Assembly (NCBI GenBank): GCA_914767885.1
Contig: CAJZBQ010000011.1
Location: 620,001 to 684,000 of the forward strand
Direction of reading: 5' to 3'
Length of the DNA: 64,000 bases
Origin: Blepharisma stoltei
Lineage: Eukaryota; Ciliophora; Heterotrichea; Heterotrichida; Blepharismidae
The position numbers were made by a program, and so were the translations under genes. Below the pieces are notes generated by a model that saw nothing but the letters and a program-made list of their open reading frames with translations, had not been told where the DNA came from and ran no database searches. This document shows positions 1 through 10,938 of the stretch, in pieces (positions within the stretch are counted from its first letter, which is position 1; every line of letters starts with the position of its first letter).

Positions 1-240
1 GACCAAACCATGGGAAAATCAGAAATTTTTTTATGAAAAAATATTTGGATATATAATATGATGAAATCTTGAGCTAATTCTGTTGAGCTTCCATCTTAAA
101 ACATAAATTTTACAAATTAAATTTGATTTTTGTGAATTTCTTTAAAATCAAAAAAAAAACAATATTATTAAAATTTATAATAAATTTAAAAAATTAATTT
201 CTTATAGAAAACAAATTTTTTATCTCACAAAGGGGGGATT
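1..240. mobile_element. Family A MITE / IES, cut by window start
   Basis: Internal sequence (AGCTAATTCTG, CATAAATTTTACAAATTAAA) matches the other family A copies, and the right end reads CTCACAAAGGGGGGATTA, the degenerate inverted end. It interrupts the dynamin-like gene; the TA at 240-241 is the predicted boundary. The other end lies outside the window. Confidence 0.75.
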
Positions 241-1198
241 AAAGCTTTTTCTACCTTGACTTCGTTGTTTATGTCTTCTTGTGACCTGTTTTTAACACCA
301 ACGTAGCCTAATCTAAGTGGGATTTCTTCGCCTAAAAGAATTCTTTTAGCGTTTGTGCCTCTGTCCATAATATCAAGCTTTGTGATTACACCAATCGTCC
401 TAAGGCCTGATTTGTCTACCTTTTTCGCCATCAGCAGAGATTCAGATGTGCTTAAATCAATATTTGCTGGGCACAAACACAATATAATAGTCCTAGGGTC
501 GGAAATGTACCGAAAGCACATTTCCTTGGTAATTCTTTCAATGTCAGCAGGATGGTCACTCCCAGCGAGAGGAATTCTAGTAATTCCAGGCAAATCAATT
601 AGGGTTAAGTCAGGACAAGTGCTTGAATGTATAGTCAAAACTATTGGATCGTCCACAATTCCTTTATTTCTTCCTGCTTTATCATCTGTTAATTTGGCTG
701 TAAATATAAAACTTTTTTTTAAATTTTTTCTAGAAAACAAATTTATACAAATTGCCCGAGGATAGCGCAAAATAGCGCCATCCTCGGGCAAATTTTTATA
801 TTTTATATATATAATATTTTTTATATAAATAATTTTTCATTACAAAAAAAAAAATAATTTTCCATTAATTTGAGAATCATTTCTTTTACTTTTTCAAAAT
901 CTTGGAAGTGCTCTTGAACACCTTCGAATTCTGCCCATGGATGAGAATCTTCTGGAGAATGAACTAAACGCAGCTCCAATGGACATCTTGTACAGAGTCC
1001 TTCGCTTCGGGGAAGGAAATTGAGACCTACGATGGATTCTAAGACCGAACTTTTCCCACTACTTTGGATTCCTAATGTGACAATTCTAGGCAAACGGATA
1101 TATTTTTGAAGACCTGCATCACGAAGATTATCTGCGAGAGAAATTATTGAGCGTAAATTTGCATAAAAGCTTCCAGCAAAATCTTCGTCTGACTCCAT
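241..1198 (-). CDS. Dynamin-like GTPase, N-terminal part
   Basis: A large GTPase of the dynamin family, which assembles on membranes and uses GTP hydrolysis for fission or remodelling. Seen: the G1 P-loop GIQSSGKSS, the switch region TRCPLELRL, the G3 motif DLPG, and the G4 motif TKLD, in the right order and spacing. The ATG at 1198 gives MESDEDFAG, a plausible start. A 176-bp IES (692-867) splits the GTPase domain; removing it joins MILKL to [10 protein letters not shown], which is the conserved T-D-x-x-x-G-x-NKG stretch of dynamins. The gene continues past the window start behind a MITE at 1-240, so stalk and GED regions are not visible. Family assignment is firm; the subfamily (dynamin, DRP) is not decidable here. 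Confidence 0.9.
692..867. other. IES, 176 bp, with central hairpin, in the dynamin-like gene
   Basis: Flanked by identical TTAATTTG at 689-696 and 865-872, so excision at the TA leaves one copy. It contains stops in the gene frame and a central hairpin at 752-791 (17-nt arms around TTGCCCGAGGAT, one mismatch). Removal restores the dynamin frame exactly. No clear terminal inverted repeat beyond the AT-rich ends. Confidence 0.85.
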
Positions 1199-1755
1199 TT
1201 TATTTTGGCAACTATTTAGGAGTGAATATTATGATATTATCATCTTGGAAAATAGGGAAAATTAATTATTGGCTGGGTTTATAATGAAAGCTTGGCTGAT
1301 ATTTAGTAAAATTATAAAAAATTGTGGGTATATAGAAAAAAAATATATTAAATTTATTTTGATTAATAATAATGCCATTAGATTTCAAGGCTAGAAAAAA
1401 GCTATAATTTTTTATAAATTATTCTTTGAAATTATCAATAGCAAAAATTATTACTAATAATCTGTCCAAAAAGCAAAAAGATGATTAATATTAATTTTAT
1501 TAAATTTTCGAAGTGGTGAAATAATTCTCATCTTAATATTAATTAGTTTTAATATCACAACTATCTTATATTCTTAGCTTTAAAACTTTATTAATTTTTC
1601 CTAATAAATTATTTTTTTCGATAATAAATGCTTCCTTATTACCATTTCTTAGTCTTTTATAAAGAAACTATATGCTTTCCATTATTTCAATTCGATTTTA
1701 TTCTCATGACATAAACAGTCCATTAATTAAATAATCTTTTATTTACTTTTTGATC
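1199..1755. other. Intergenic, divergent between dynamin-like gene and kinase
   Basis: About 560 bp of very AT-rich DNA between two divergent start codons; it must hold both promoters. I see no ORF, repeat or RNA gene in it. Confidence 0.6.
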
Positions 1756-4004
1756 ATGAAAAAGTCTGTTTTCTCAGGACTCAAAAATTTTTTCGACGGC
1801 CTTATAAATAAAGAAAGCCAAGCAAGCAGCCCAAGTGTTGACGAAGACGACACAAAGCACTCAACGACTGTTACTAACCCAGACTCCATCTATTATGTCA
1901 CTCGAGAATCAGTTTGCGACTCTTTTTTTGGTTCAGTTAGCGAAGGCTCAGATTCAATGCTTGCACAAAAAATTCCAGTGTCAACGAGTACACCGGCTAC
2001 CCATATACCGTTTTTCCATATACAAAAATCAAACCGTGCTTTATGGGAAGCTGCTTTGCAGAATAATTACGAACTCTGCAAAGATCTACTAGATCATGAA
2101 ATTTATGGCGAGTCAGCTGCGGATTCAAATTCCAAGGATCAGCAAGGCATAACGGCTTTGCATATTGCTGCTCATGAAGGCTTTATTAATGTATGTGAGG
2201 TGCTTTTAGATTATGGCAGTAATACAGATCTTAACGTCTTGAATGTTATAAAGCGAACACCCTTGCACCTTGCTTGTATAAGTGGGCACACAGAAGTAGC
2301 GCAATTACTTGTACGGTCTGGAGCTGATATAAATTTAGTTGATATCGATGGAAACACCGCTTTACACTTGGCAACTGAAAAAGGACACAGGCAGTTGGTA
2401 TTATGGCTTTTAACCCGTGGGCCAAATATTTTTATAAAAAACAATGCAGGAAGGACACCTCCAGATCTTGCGAAATCCATTGAAATTTTGGATATTTTCA
2501 AGGATTATTGCAGGAGACTCAACTTGCCTTTACCAATATTAGGAATGATGCCAATGTCTTCTCATGAAAGATATAGATCAGAGCCTCGAAGGGTAACTAT
2601 CAGCGATTTGACAGCAATTGAAGAAAATAAAGAAAGCGGCAGAGTAACACCTAATGATTTTGAAGTCATCCAAGAGCTCGGAAAAGGCAGTTTCGGAGAA
2701 GTATATTTAGTAAGAAAACAAGACAATAAAAATTACTATGCAATGAAAGTGCTCAGAAAAGACAAAGTTATGGGGCAAAACCTCATAAAATACGCCATGA
2801 CTGAGAGAAATGTGCTGAGCTATGTCCGACATCCATTTATAGTGTCCTTAAATTATGCATTCCAAACCCCTGAAAAATTATTTTTAATACTTGATTATTG
2901 TTCTCGAGGAGATTTGGGCACTTATCTAATTCCCACCCTCCGTAAGTGAACAAGACGTTGGAAAAATCACTATTTTTGGGTAAAAACCTATCCTCCGTGA
3001 GTGAACACAATTTTTTTAATATATAAAATTTTTTAAGAAAAATTATTTTGATATATAATTAATGTATTATAAATGAAATCTCTAACTAATTCTGTTTAAT
3101 TTTAAATAGTTTGCATTAAAAATAAATTTTACAAATTAAATTTGCCTTAAAATTGTTTCGAATATATTTTTTTTAAATTTCAAATATAAAAAATTACTAT
3201 AAAATTTGTATATAAAATTTTTTTGTTCGCTCATGAAGGGGAGGGTAAATAAAGAAAAACGATTCTCAGAGCCACTAGCAAAAATATATGTATGCGAAGT
3301 ATTACTAGCATTAGAAGAACTGCATAAGCGTGATATTATTTTTAGAGACTTAAAGCCTGATAATATTGTATTAGATGAAGAAGGCCATTCTATGCTTACA
3401 GATTTCGGGCTTTCTAAAGAAGGGATTTATGATAATGTGACTGCTAGAAGCTTCTGCGGGTCTGTAGCTTATCTAGCCCCTGAAATGATAAAAAGACAAG
3501 GACATGGGAAAGCTGTTGACTGATATCTATTAGGAGTTTTACTATATGAAATGCTTGTAGGGACTCCGCCTTATTTTTCGCCAAATCGTGAAGAATTGTT
3601 TAGGAATATACTAAAAGCCCATAAATATTTTTTTATTTTTTTAATAATTATTATAATTAATTATTTAAGCTTTAGGGTATATACAAAGAGGCTTATTGAA
3701 AATTCCGACACATTTATCACAAGAAACCAAAGAGTTATTAAAAGATGTAAATAATATTTAGCTTTTGCAAAGAGAGCCTGCTAAAAGACTGGGGACAAGA
3801 AAAGATGCAGAAGAAGTAAAAGAGCATCCATATTTTAATGGGGTCAATTGGGATTCAGTGCTAAGAAGAGAGCTAAGACCTTCACTGCCTAAGAAAACTC
3901 CGATTGATGACGTTGTGATTCCTAATGAAAAAATATATGGAGATATGAGCCAGTTTGGAGATAGATCCAATCAAGTGACTGGCTGGACTTTTATTTCTAA
4001 TTAA
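1756..4004 (+). CDS. Ankyrin-repeat AGC-type protein kinase
   Basis: Serine/threonine kinase of about 613 aa after removal of two IESs (2929-3247, 3611-3683) and one 15-nt intron (3747-3761, GTAAATAATATTTAG). Residues about 95-255 hold ankyrin repeats ([47 protein letters not shown]). The kinase domain follows: GKGSFGEVY glycine loop, AMKVL lysine, FRDLKPDN catalytic loop, DFG, and APE. Trp in the [12 protein letters not shown] stretch is encoded by TGA. The end has an AGC tail with a final hydrophobic [11 protein letters not shown] removal joins GDLGTYL to NKEKRF and LFRNI to QRGLLKIP, both typical of AGC kinases. The first in-frame ATG at 1756 is used. Substrate unknown; ankyrin repeats probably give docking or membrane targeting. 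Confidence 0.92.
2929..3247. mobile_element. Family A MITE acting as IES, 319 bp
   Basis: Left end TAATTCCCACCCTCCGTAAG, then a second inner copy of CCTCCGTGAGTGAAC at about 2992; right end TTGTTCGCTCATGAAGGGG. Bounded by TA at 2927-2928 and 3246-3247. It carries several stops and separates two halves of the kinase domain. Excision gives TAT CTA AAT AAA, in frame. Confidence 0.9.
3611..3683. other. Short IES, 73 bp, in the kinase gene
   Basis: TA at 3609-3610 and 3682-3683. Left end TATACTAAAAGCCCATAAAT resembles the inverse of the right end (TATACCCTAAAGCTTAAATA). Removal turns an aberrant reading into [17 protein letters not shown], matching AGC kinases. Confidence 0.85.
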
Positions 4005-4135
4005 TATGTCAGATTATTTTGGTTGTAAATTCATATGCTATTTAATATAATTTATAGTCATTTAATTAAAACTAGCAATGAATCTAAAGTATTATAATAA
4101 GGGATACTTTTCTCATTTTATCTTATAATTGAATT

Positions 4136-5087
4136 ATGAGTAAGAAGGCGAGATATCAATTTCAAGGTCTTGACTCTCAAAAAGTCAAAGATGCTCTTTT
4201 ACGTTCTGCATCTACTCCTGAAGCCATAAATGCAATAAATTCAAACTTCGACGGTCAACGCTCCCTTGATGAAATTTTACCTCAGATTGAAAATTTTATG
4301 AGCATTGCTGATGCTTTAGCAGAAGTTCAGCGCGATTCTCAAGGTGAAGAAGGTCCTAGAAAGCGCCAAAAAAAATCTGAGCCACAGCCAGAAGATCTGG
4401 AACTTCTTACTCTCCTTTTCTGCCCATAGTGAAGCAAAATATAATACATTTTTATTCAAAGTAAACTTAATATAATGGGTTCTTTATATGTTATTTAATC
4501 ATAAATTCAAATAAAATAAAATTAATTTATACAAATAGCACTCTAAATTATTATTTATTTAGATAATAATTTCTTAAATCCATAAAATATTATCGATTCT
4601 TGTCGATTAGCAAGGAAAAGAAGATAGTGGTGGTAATATTTTTAGCGGAATCAATGTAATTCGCTTAGAAGAAGAATTACCCCGAGCCTTTGATACTAAA
4701 GCGCCTCAAAGGAAGATTGGTTCCCAAGAAATCACGAAAATTACAGTCCTTGAAAAAAATGCTTTGCAAGCTATCAACGATATATGTATGAGGAAAAATC
4801 TTGAGGCAAAACCCAACGTTTTAGAAGTCGTGGAACTAGGGATGCAGGAATTTTTAAGCAGAATTTTAGACAAACTTAACAATTTGCAAGCAAATGCCCC
4901 AGAAAATGTGAAATACACCGTGGATCCAAGAGAAGTCATAGGAGAAAAAGAACAGATTTTGCATAATAAAGCCAAAAAAGGTGGAGGAATTATGACGATA
5001 AGAGAAAATGATATAATTTCTGTATTGGGAATACCCTGTGCTGAAATTAATTTTATATCAGCTCCTAATAGAAAAATTATTAATTAA
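4136..5087 (+). CDS. TAF4/ADA1-like transcription factor subunit (tentative)
   Basis: Predicted 244 aa after removal of a 217-bp IES (4410-4626), which joins DLELL to SGGNIF. The C-terminal half has the order expected for TAF4: a GINVIRLEEEL stretch, then ITVLEKNALQAINDICMRK and NVLEVVELGMQEFLSRIL, like the helix-rich TAF4 core, and finally MTIRENDIISVL, which resembles the TAF4 element V-x-L-R-D-L-I. The middle has a basic RKRQKK patch, fitting a nuclear protein. The N-terminal part is low in recognisable motifs. If correct, the protein belongs to TFIID (or SAGA if ADA1-like). I could not verify the match, and helical similarity alone could mislead. Confidence 0.5.
4410..4626. other. IES, 217 bp, in the TAF4-like gene
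   Basis: TA at 4408-4409 and 4625-4626. Ends are inverted copies: TACTCTCCTTTTCTGCC against TATCTTCTTTTCCTTGC. Contains in-frame TAG and very AT-rich DNA; removal joins two conserved-looking protein parts in frame. Confidence 0.8.
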
Positions 5088-5195
5088 TTAGAAAACAGAT
5101 CATTAATTTAAAAAATTTTTTTATCTAATTAATTGAATAAAAAATAATAAGTGGAAACTTAAAAATTGGAAAGGAGAATAAATAATGATTTTATA

Positions 5196-6240
5196 TTAAG
5201 ATATCGGGAGAATTTTTCTTAAGTCTTCATATCTCGCCTGAGGTACTTTCAGAGGCATTATCAAATTGAAATGGACAATAAAATCCCCTTTTGCAATAAT
5301 TGCAGGATTTTCATGATAAATCGGCATCCCTTCATTTGGCAGGACAATTGTTTTTTCTGGGTTTAAGCACTCATCAACCGAAAGCATCAGGATTCTCTTG
5401 TCAAGAGTCTCAATTCTAATAGCACATGCACTTATAGCCTCAAGCAAGTTTATAGTGACTGTATAATGGAGATCATTAGTTTTCCTTCTATAATGAGGAT
5501 GCTTTATTTCAGTCAATTTTACTATCAAATTCCCTCGTTCACAATTCATGCGGTCACTTCCTTCTTTAGGGAAGGTCAGAATGGTATTTTTGTTATACCC
5601 AGGCTTAATGATGATTCTTTTAGTAATAATTTCTTCATGAGTCGTTCTACGGTCGTCGTTAAATAAATTGCATTTATAGGTCACGTCTTTTTGACAGCCA
5701 AAGTAAAATTCTTCTAAGCTGCATTCAGCAGTTACTTCAATGTCATGAGGTGTGGTATCTGGACACCAGTTTAAGCCTAAAGAAGCATATCCAAACATAG
5801 ACCCTTGCTGAGAGCGGCCATCAAAGTCAATAATCCTTACAAAAGGATTTGCCTCAAGCATGAATTTTTGGTAGACTTCGATTGGCTCCTTATTAAATTG
5901 ATAAGCGGGGAAAATGATTTTTGAGTCGTCATAAAGACCATTTATTAAGGTTTCATAGCCAAACATGTCATAAATAGCTCGGGTTTCATTTTTGCTGAGG
6001 ACATCATAAGCTTCAGATGCCTCCTTGAAATTTTTTGCTGCGTCTGCTTTATCAACTTTTGTTTTTGCTGGGTGCCAAGAAAGCACTGCTCTTCTGTAGC
6101 CTTTTTTGATTTGCTCTATATCACTGCTTGGGGAAATTCCTAAAATTTTGTATTTTCTTTAATATGAATCTTTAAATACTCATTTTTTTCCTGAAAATAT
6201 AGTGCTGTTTATCAGAAATTATATAATAATTCTTTCCCAT
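5196..6240 (-). CDS. DnaJ (Hsp40) type II-like co-chaperone, HPD motif altered
   Basis: Predicted 323 aa after removal of a 73-bp IES (6151-6223). That removal produces the start MGKNYYKILGISPSSD, the classic J-domain opening, from an ATG at 6240. The J domain follows (IKKGYRRAVLSWHPAK, FKEASEAYDVLS, YDMFGYE) and two C-terminal beta-sandwich substrate domains (HDIEVTAECSLEEFYFG, KRIIIKPGYNKNTILTFPKEG, GDFIVHFNLIMP). There is no cysteine-rich zinc domain, so it is type II-like. The usual HPD tripeptide, needed to stimulate Hsp70 ATPase, reads HPA here (TGG CAC CCA GCA). The protein could therefore hold clients without activating Hsp70, or be specialised. The gene is convergent with the TAF4-like gene, 108 bp apart. 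Confidence 0.88.
6151..6223. other. Short IES, 73 bp, at the start of the DnaJ gene
   Basis: TA at 6151-6152 and 6224-6225. Without removal, the ATG GGA AAG AAT TAT start is cut off from the J domain. Removal gives MGKNYYKILGI. Its length equals the 73-bp IES in the kinase gene. Confidence 0.82.
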
Positions 6241-6254
6241 TTAAATATTAACTT

Positions 6255-7108
6255 TTATTTTATCATATTATAACCTACTGTTAAAAGTCCTATAAGAATA
6301 ATGAGCAAGCAAAGCGTCACACAAAATTTATCCCCAGCCCTGACCTTTATTAAAAGTTTTTTTAGCTTTTTGGTACTTGTTTCTAATTCTTGATTAGCTT
6401 GATCAACTACATTATCTAAGCTGTCTAGTTTTTCTTCATGCCGATCCAAAGCATTATTGAAATTCAGCGCTCTCATTCTGAGCTCCTCTACATTTTCTCC
6501 TATTTTTCCTGCTAAATCATCTATTCTTTGGTCATAGTCTTCCCATCGCTGTTTTGCCTCTTTTTCTATATCAAGCATATCTCCTTTTCTGCCTATGTTT
6601 TCCAATGTAATATCTTCAAAGTTTATGAGCTCTGCTTTCAGTTTTCCAAGATCATCAGCCTTTCGGCTTACCACGATGCCGAGATCTTCACCTCTTTTGG
6701 CGTCTTCTAGCTTTCTTTCGAGTCAGCTTAGCTTATTAGTTTTTGCTTCGATGTCTACTTCTGCATATTTCTAATTATTTTTTACCTTTGGCTTTGATTT
6801 TTGTTTTTCTAATATTTTATTTAGTTCTAAAATGCCTTTATCAGTTTCTTTTATTAGTAGCAGGATTTTGTATTTCAATTGGATTATTTCAGGATCTTCA
6901 CTAAATTTGTGTGTTACTTATTTTTGAAACTTGAAATTTTATCTCTTTGGTCTTGACAAGATTCTATAGTGTGAAGCTGCTCTTCACACTTAAGACGAAT
7001 TACAGCAAATTTATCCTTTCTTTCTCTTGATCCAATATCAATTCGGTCACCTCCAAGATTTTGATGAATTTTTTCAAGTCTGCTAAGCAGGACGTCTAAA
7101 GTTGACAT
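6255..7108 (-). CDS. Qc-type SNARE, syntaxin-6/8-like, tail-anchored
   Basis: Predicted 273 aa with two small introns: 17 nt at 6901-6917 and 15 nt at 6771-6785. The N-terminal half is helical (LLSRLEKIHQNLGG). The C-terminal 60-residue SNARE helix (LDRHEEKLDSLDNVVDQANQ ... LKKLLIKVRAGDKF) is followed directly by a hydrophobic anchor VTLCLLIILIGLLTVGYN, the layout of endosomal/TGN Qc SNAREs. TGA encodes Trp in KLSWLERKLEDA. In my alignment by eye to syntaxin 6 the central glutamine position falls near His/Glu of DRHEEKL; this is uncertain. Acts in vesicle fusion; the compartment is inferred, not shown. Confidence 0.8.
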
Positions 7109-8503
7109 TTTATATTAGATTGGTGCAAGAGAATAATTTTATTAAGGAAGACTTCATTAATAGAGGACACGCTCAAACGTTGAGTTAAGCATTTTGTTGC
7201 AGTAGCTAGAAATTTGGAAATATCTTATAGCTTTTAAGCGGACTTTAAGCGCTAGCTAACTAAAAATTTCGAATTAGAAAATGGAATTCGTGATTAATTT
7301 TTATTCACAGATTTTTGTTGCAACAGTTATCGCAGCTTTTCTGGAAATTTAAAATTTATTATTATTGATTTTTTTGATAAATATTAATATTGCAGAGCTA
7401 AAATATATAAATCTATCAGGAAAGCCATATAATGCTGCTGTTTTGGTATGTCATGCATAAGACTCTTTATCTATTATAAAGCCATTTTGATTTTCATTAA
7501 TACTTTAAAGTCTTAAAACTGCTTAAATTATTTTAAAGCTCAACCTGCTACTAGTTATGCATTAATTTTTAACAGATTTACTTATAACATATCTGAGATA
7601 TTGAATTCAGCTCTAAATAAACATTTTTATATTGTTTATAGTCATATATAGAGATTTCAGGTAGATGGCGCATTCCGCGCCATCTACCTGAAGTCACTAT
7701 ATAAAGCTATATAAAATCAGATGAGTTAGAAACGCTTGCGATTGGTAGAGTATAAAATAAGAAATTAGCATAAAAATTATTTTAGTAATGCGTGAATTAG
7801 TAAATATTGAATAATCTAAGAAAGACTTAATAAGTGCTTAGTCTGGAGCAGGCTTCTAGCGCATTTTAATGTCAATTTTACCTCATGATGCAATGGAGCA
7901 CAAATTGGAAAGGGCACATCCAATAGAGTCTAGTGACCTATAAGATCTATAGAAATTTCTAAACGTGAATACTAGGCATCGTGCCTTTACCTTTTTTCCC
8001 TATTTTCGCTAAAGGTTGTCAGAAAATTATTTCCCAAATTCTAATTGTCAGCTTGTGCCGAAACTAACTTTTCTCTACCCATAATAGTGCTCAAACCTAA
8101 AGCATAAAGAGTAGAGCATAGAGAGATAAGCAAACAGTGTTAAATGATATTAAGATTTAGCCTTAAATCGTTAGCCTGGACTTCTAATAAATCTGCTCAG
8201 AAACCATTTTAATGGTTTTTTTTGTCATGAATACTACTGATTTCTAGAAAATCTCTCAAAATTTATATTATTTGAAAATCCGAATTTTTCATATATAATT
8301 TTTCTTAGCTAGTCCTACAGCTCTTACTGACCTAATATAACATTTCTTAGACTTATGCCATTATTATTTTCATTAAAAAATACTTACAGCATGATTATTA
8401 GAATTCTGACATGGGCAATTTCAAATTCTGAGGGTTTTGTTATGCCATATTAATTTGCAAATTAATCATTGTGTAGAGCCTAAACCATTTTATAATAATT
8501 AAT
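7109..8503. other. Gene-poor AT-rich stretch before paralogue 1
   Basis: About 1.4 kb without a supportable ORF. It holds a perfect hairpin at 7656-7692. Parts resemble the stretch upstream of the second paralogue (about 9.9-10.5 kb), for example the ATAAGCCATTTT and GCTTAAA segments, so the duplication appears to include upstream DNA. Confidence 0.5.
7656..7692. repeat. Perfect hairpin, 16-nt arms
   Basis: TTCAGGTAGATGGCGC, a 5-nt spacer, then its exact inverse. Outer flanks TATATAGAGA and TCACTATATA extend the symmetry to TA-rich ends, so it may be a roughly 55-bp palindromic IES in non-coding DNA. Confidence 0.7.
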
Positions 8504-8920
8504 ATGTTAGCTCCAAGCGCACAAAGTTCGTTTTCTATAGATTCAGTCTTATCTTTGCTAACCCAACAGTCCTCAGGATTGCTCCAAAGTAGCAATTCGA
8601 ACTTATCTGACTTCGAAAAGCTAGTGGGCGAAATCCAAAATAGTATTTCTTTGCTCCAAAAGGCAAACGAAAATATTATGAAACTTGAAGATCACAGCGA
8701 AGATGCAGGAAGGCTTCAGAATGAAGCCTATTCAAAAATCCTTAAAATTTCTAATGAAATAGGCGCTTTAAGGATAGAAAAAAGCAGACACATTAAGCTC
8801 AAAAATCGCCTCGACAGTCTAGTATACAAGTATTCAGTAGTTCCAAGATGTTTACACGTAAGGAAGGACATAAAAAAAATTCAGAAAAAGCTTAAGGGCT
8901 TAGGAGAAAAATTTTTTTAA
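8504..8920 (+). CDS. Small coiled-coil protein, paralogue 1 of a tandem pair
   Basis: 138 aa, not recognised. Starts MLAPSAQSSFSIDSVLSLLT; the middle is helical (SDFEKLVGEIQNSISLLQKA), then RLQNEAYSKILKISNEI and a basic end KDIKKIQKKLKGLG. It is clearly homologous to the gene at 10516-10938, with long identical blocks such as LQNEAYSKILKISNEI and LDSLVYKYSVVP. Both strands of evidence, conserved protein and conserved upstream DNA, indicate a real, duplicated gene. No signal peptide or membrane segment. Function unknown. Confidence 0.7.
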   Translation: MLAPSAQSSFSIDSVLSLLTQQSSGLLQSSNSNLSDFEKLVGEIQNSISLLQKANENIMKLEDHSEDAGRLQNEAYSKILKISNEIGALRIEKSRHIKLKNRLDSLVYKYSVVPRCLHVRKDIKKIQKKLKGLGEKFF

Positions 8921-10515
8921 GTGTTTATAAGATCAGTATATTCCGGACAAAATAACTTCACCACTCGATGTGGTAAGTAATTATAAATAAAAAACATATT
9001 TAAACTCAGCCTTTCAAATAATTAATATCTGATTAAAATTGGTGCATAATTTTATCATTCATAGAAAACAGAAAAACAATGATGATAATAAAATAAAACG
9101 CTATTCAGTAAATAAAATAATAGGGTTTGTTAAAATTTTTATTTATGAGAATCGACTAAGGAAAAATATTCAGGAATAATGGAATTATTAAGCCAGATTC
9201 TTATGAATATGAACTAATTTCTGCAAATCTATATTAAATATAAAGCTAATAAATTCTCTAAGGTAAATTGAAAATTGTGAGAAAGTTCGTATCTAGAATT
9301 AGATGAGCATAAGAGCATATAAAAAGTCTCCAAGTTCAATTTCTGAATGAAAAAAATTATCACCAATTTAAGAAATCAGAATTCTAAAAATATTAAGGGT
9401 GAAATTACATCAAATTTCCAGACCTAGAGAATGATTTAGTTGACCATTTTAGGGTAATCAGGCAGCAAGGTATTCAAGCTCTCAGAAAACAATTGAAGAG
9501 AAAGCTAAAAGAGTTGTAGCAGAAATGGGATTAGCAATTGGTTGTAGGTAAAGAGGCAATAATTATCGTAAGAAGAGTTTTTCTGAAATTTATAATTTAT
9601 ATAAGGAAAGGATTTCAGAAGTCATAGTAATTATTAATCTAAGCATAAATTTTTTGGCTTATCGTAGTGATCTGATTTTTCATTGAAAATTAATAAAAAA
9701 AATAAATTTAATAAATAGCTAATATGGTCATCTTAGATGAGCATTTAAATAGATTAGATTGGAGAAGGGATGATTAGCTACAAAAAATATTATGCACAAA
9801 GCATCACGGTGATGAAAAGTAAAATAATTCCTTGAGTATTTTAAAATCATTGGGGTGGAAATTAAAAAATTTATAGATATAAATCTTCAGGAAATTTTCT
9901 GATTTTTTTGATAAAATTTTATATTTTAAGTGCTTTATATAAAGAAAATAATATAATTCTGTTGTTTTTTTGCCTCATGTAATGAGAATCTATATCTATT
10001 CATAAGCCATTTTTGAAACTTATTTGATGTTCTCAAGTCTTAAAACTGCTTAAAACATTTGAAAGATCAAGTGTATTGTGTCTAAATTAATTTTCGAACA
10101 GATATAGATTGCATATCTATGATTGTGAATCAATTTCTAAATAAATTCATATGCATTTTTGTTAGCCATATACAAAATTATTCTAAATCTGCTCAGAATC
10201 CATTTTATTAGCTTTTTTGCCGCTGGAGAATGCAAAATCTCCCTCACATTGTGAGATTTAGCTCTTTTGTGATTATTGCTCCTGTAGGATTTAAGATGAT
10301 TTAGAAATTCTATGAAGGATCACGGCCTTCCACAATAAGGATTCCGTCAAAAAGTTATACAATAATTATTCATTATATGTTTCGGTCTAGCCGAAATTCA
10401 GACCAGTACACAAGCAATTTGAGTGCTTATATGGGTAATTTTAGATTCTGATGTTTTTGTGGAATCATTGACAAAAAATAAATTCTCGCAACTAATCCAT
10501 TTTATAAAAATAAAT
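8921..10515. other. Spacer between tandem paralogues
   Basis: About 1.6 kb of AT-rich DNA without a supported ORF. The stretch after each paralogue (ACTTCACC..CTC..TGGTAAG at about 8947 and 10965) is similar, so the duplicated unit extends past the coding ends. I see no element ends or RNA gene. Confidence 0.5.
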
Positions 10516-10938
10516 ATGTTAGCTCAGGGCTCACAAAGCTCGATTTCAATAGATTCGGTCTTATCTTCTATAACCCAGCAGTGTTCAGGATTGCTCCAAA
10601 ACGGCAATTCAAACTTATCTGACTTAGAAAAACTAGTAGGCGAAATCCATAATAATATTTCTTTGCTCCAAAAGGCAAACGAAAGCTTTATGCAGTTTGA
10701 GGATGAAGGAAGGCTTCAGAATGAAGCCTACTCGAAAATCCTTAAAATTTCTAATGAAATAAATGCTTTAAGGGCTAAAAAAGACAGGCAAACTATGCTC
10801 AGAAACCGCCTTGATAGTCTAGTGTACAAGTATTCAGTAGTCCCAAAGCGACTAAAAGCAAAGAAGGACATTAAAAAAATTCAGAAAAAACTCGAGGACT
10901 TAAAAAAAAATTCTAACCTGTTTTCTAAAGGTTTATAA
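10516..10938 (+). CDS. Small coiled-coil protein, paralogue 2 of a tandem pair
   Basis: 140 aa from the ATG at 10516, which matches the start of paralogue 1 (MLAQGSQSSISIDSVLSSIT against MLAPSAQSSFSIDSVLSLLT). A longer in-frame extension upstream exists but has no counterpart in paralogue 1 and is left out. The two proteins share most of their length, with one three-residue gap (MQFEDEGRLQNE against MKLEDHSEDAGRLQNE). The end is again lysine-rich. Function unknown; retained reading frame in both copies suggests selection. Confidence 0.7.
   Translation: MLAQGSQSSISIDSVLSSITQQCSGLLQNGNSNLSDLEKLVGEIHNNISLLQKANESFMQFEDEGRLQNEAYSKILKISNEINALRAKKDRQTMLRNRLDSLVYKYSVVPKRLKAKKDIKKIQKKLEDLKKNSNLFSKGL

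Noticed and set aside
4430-4626. Treating the gap in the TAF4-like gene as an intron
   Set aside because: No GT..AG pair of usual size fits; TA-bounded ends with inverted symmetry fit an IES.
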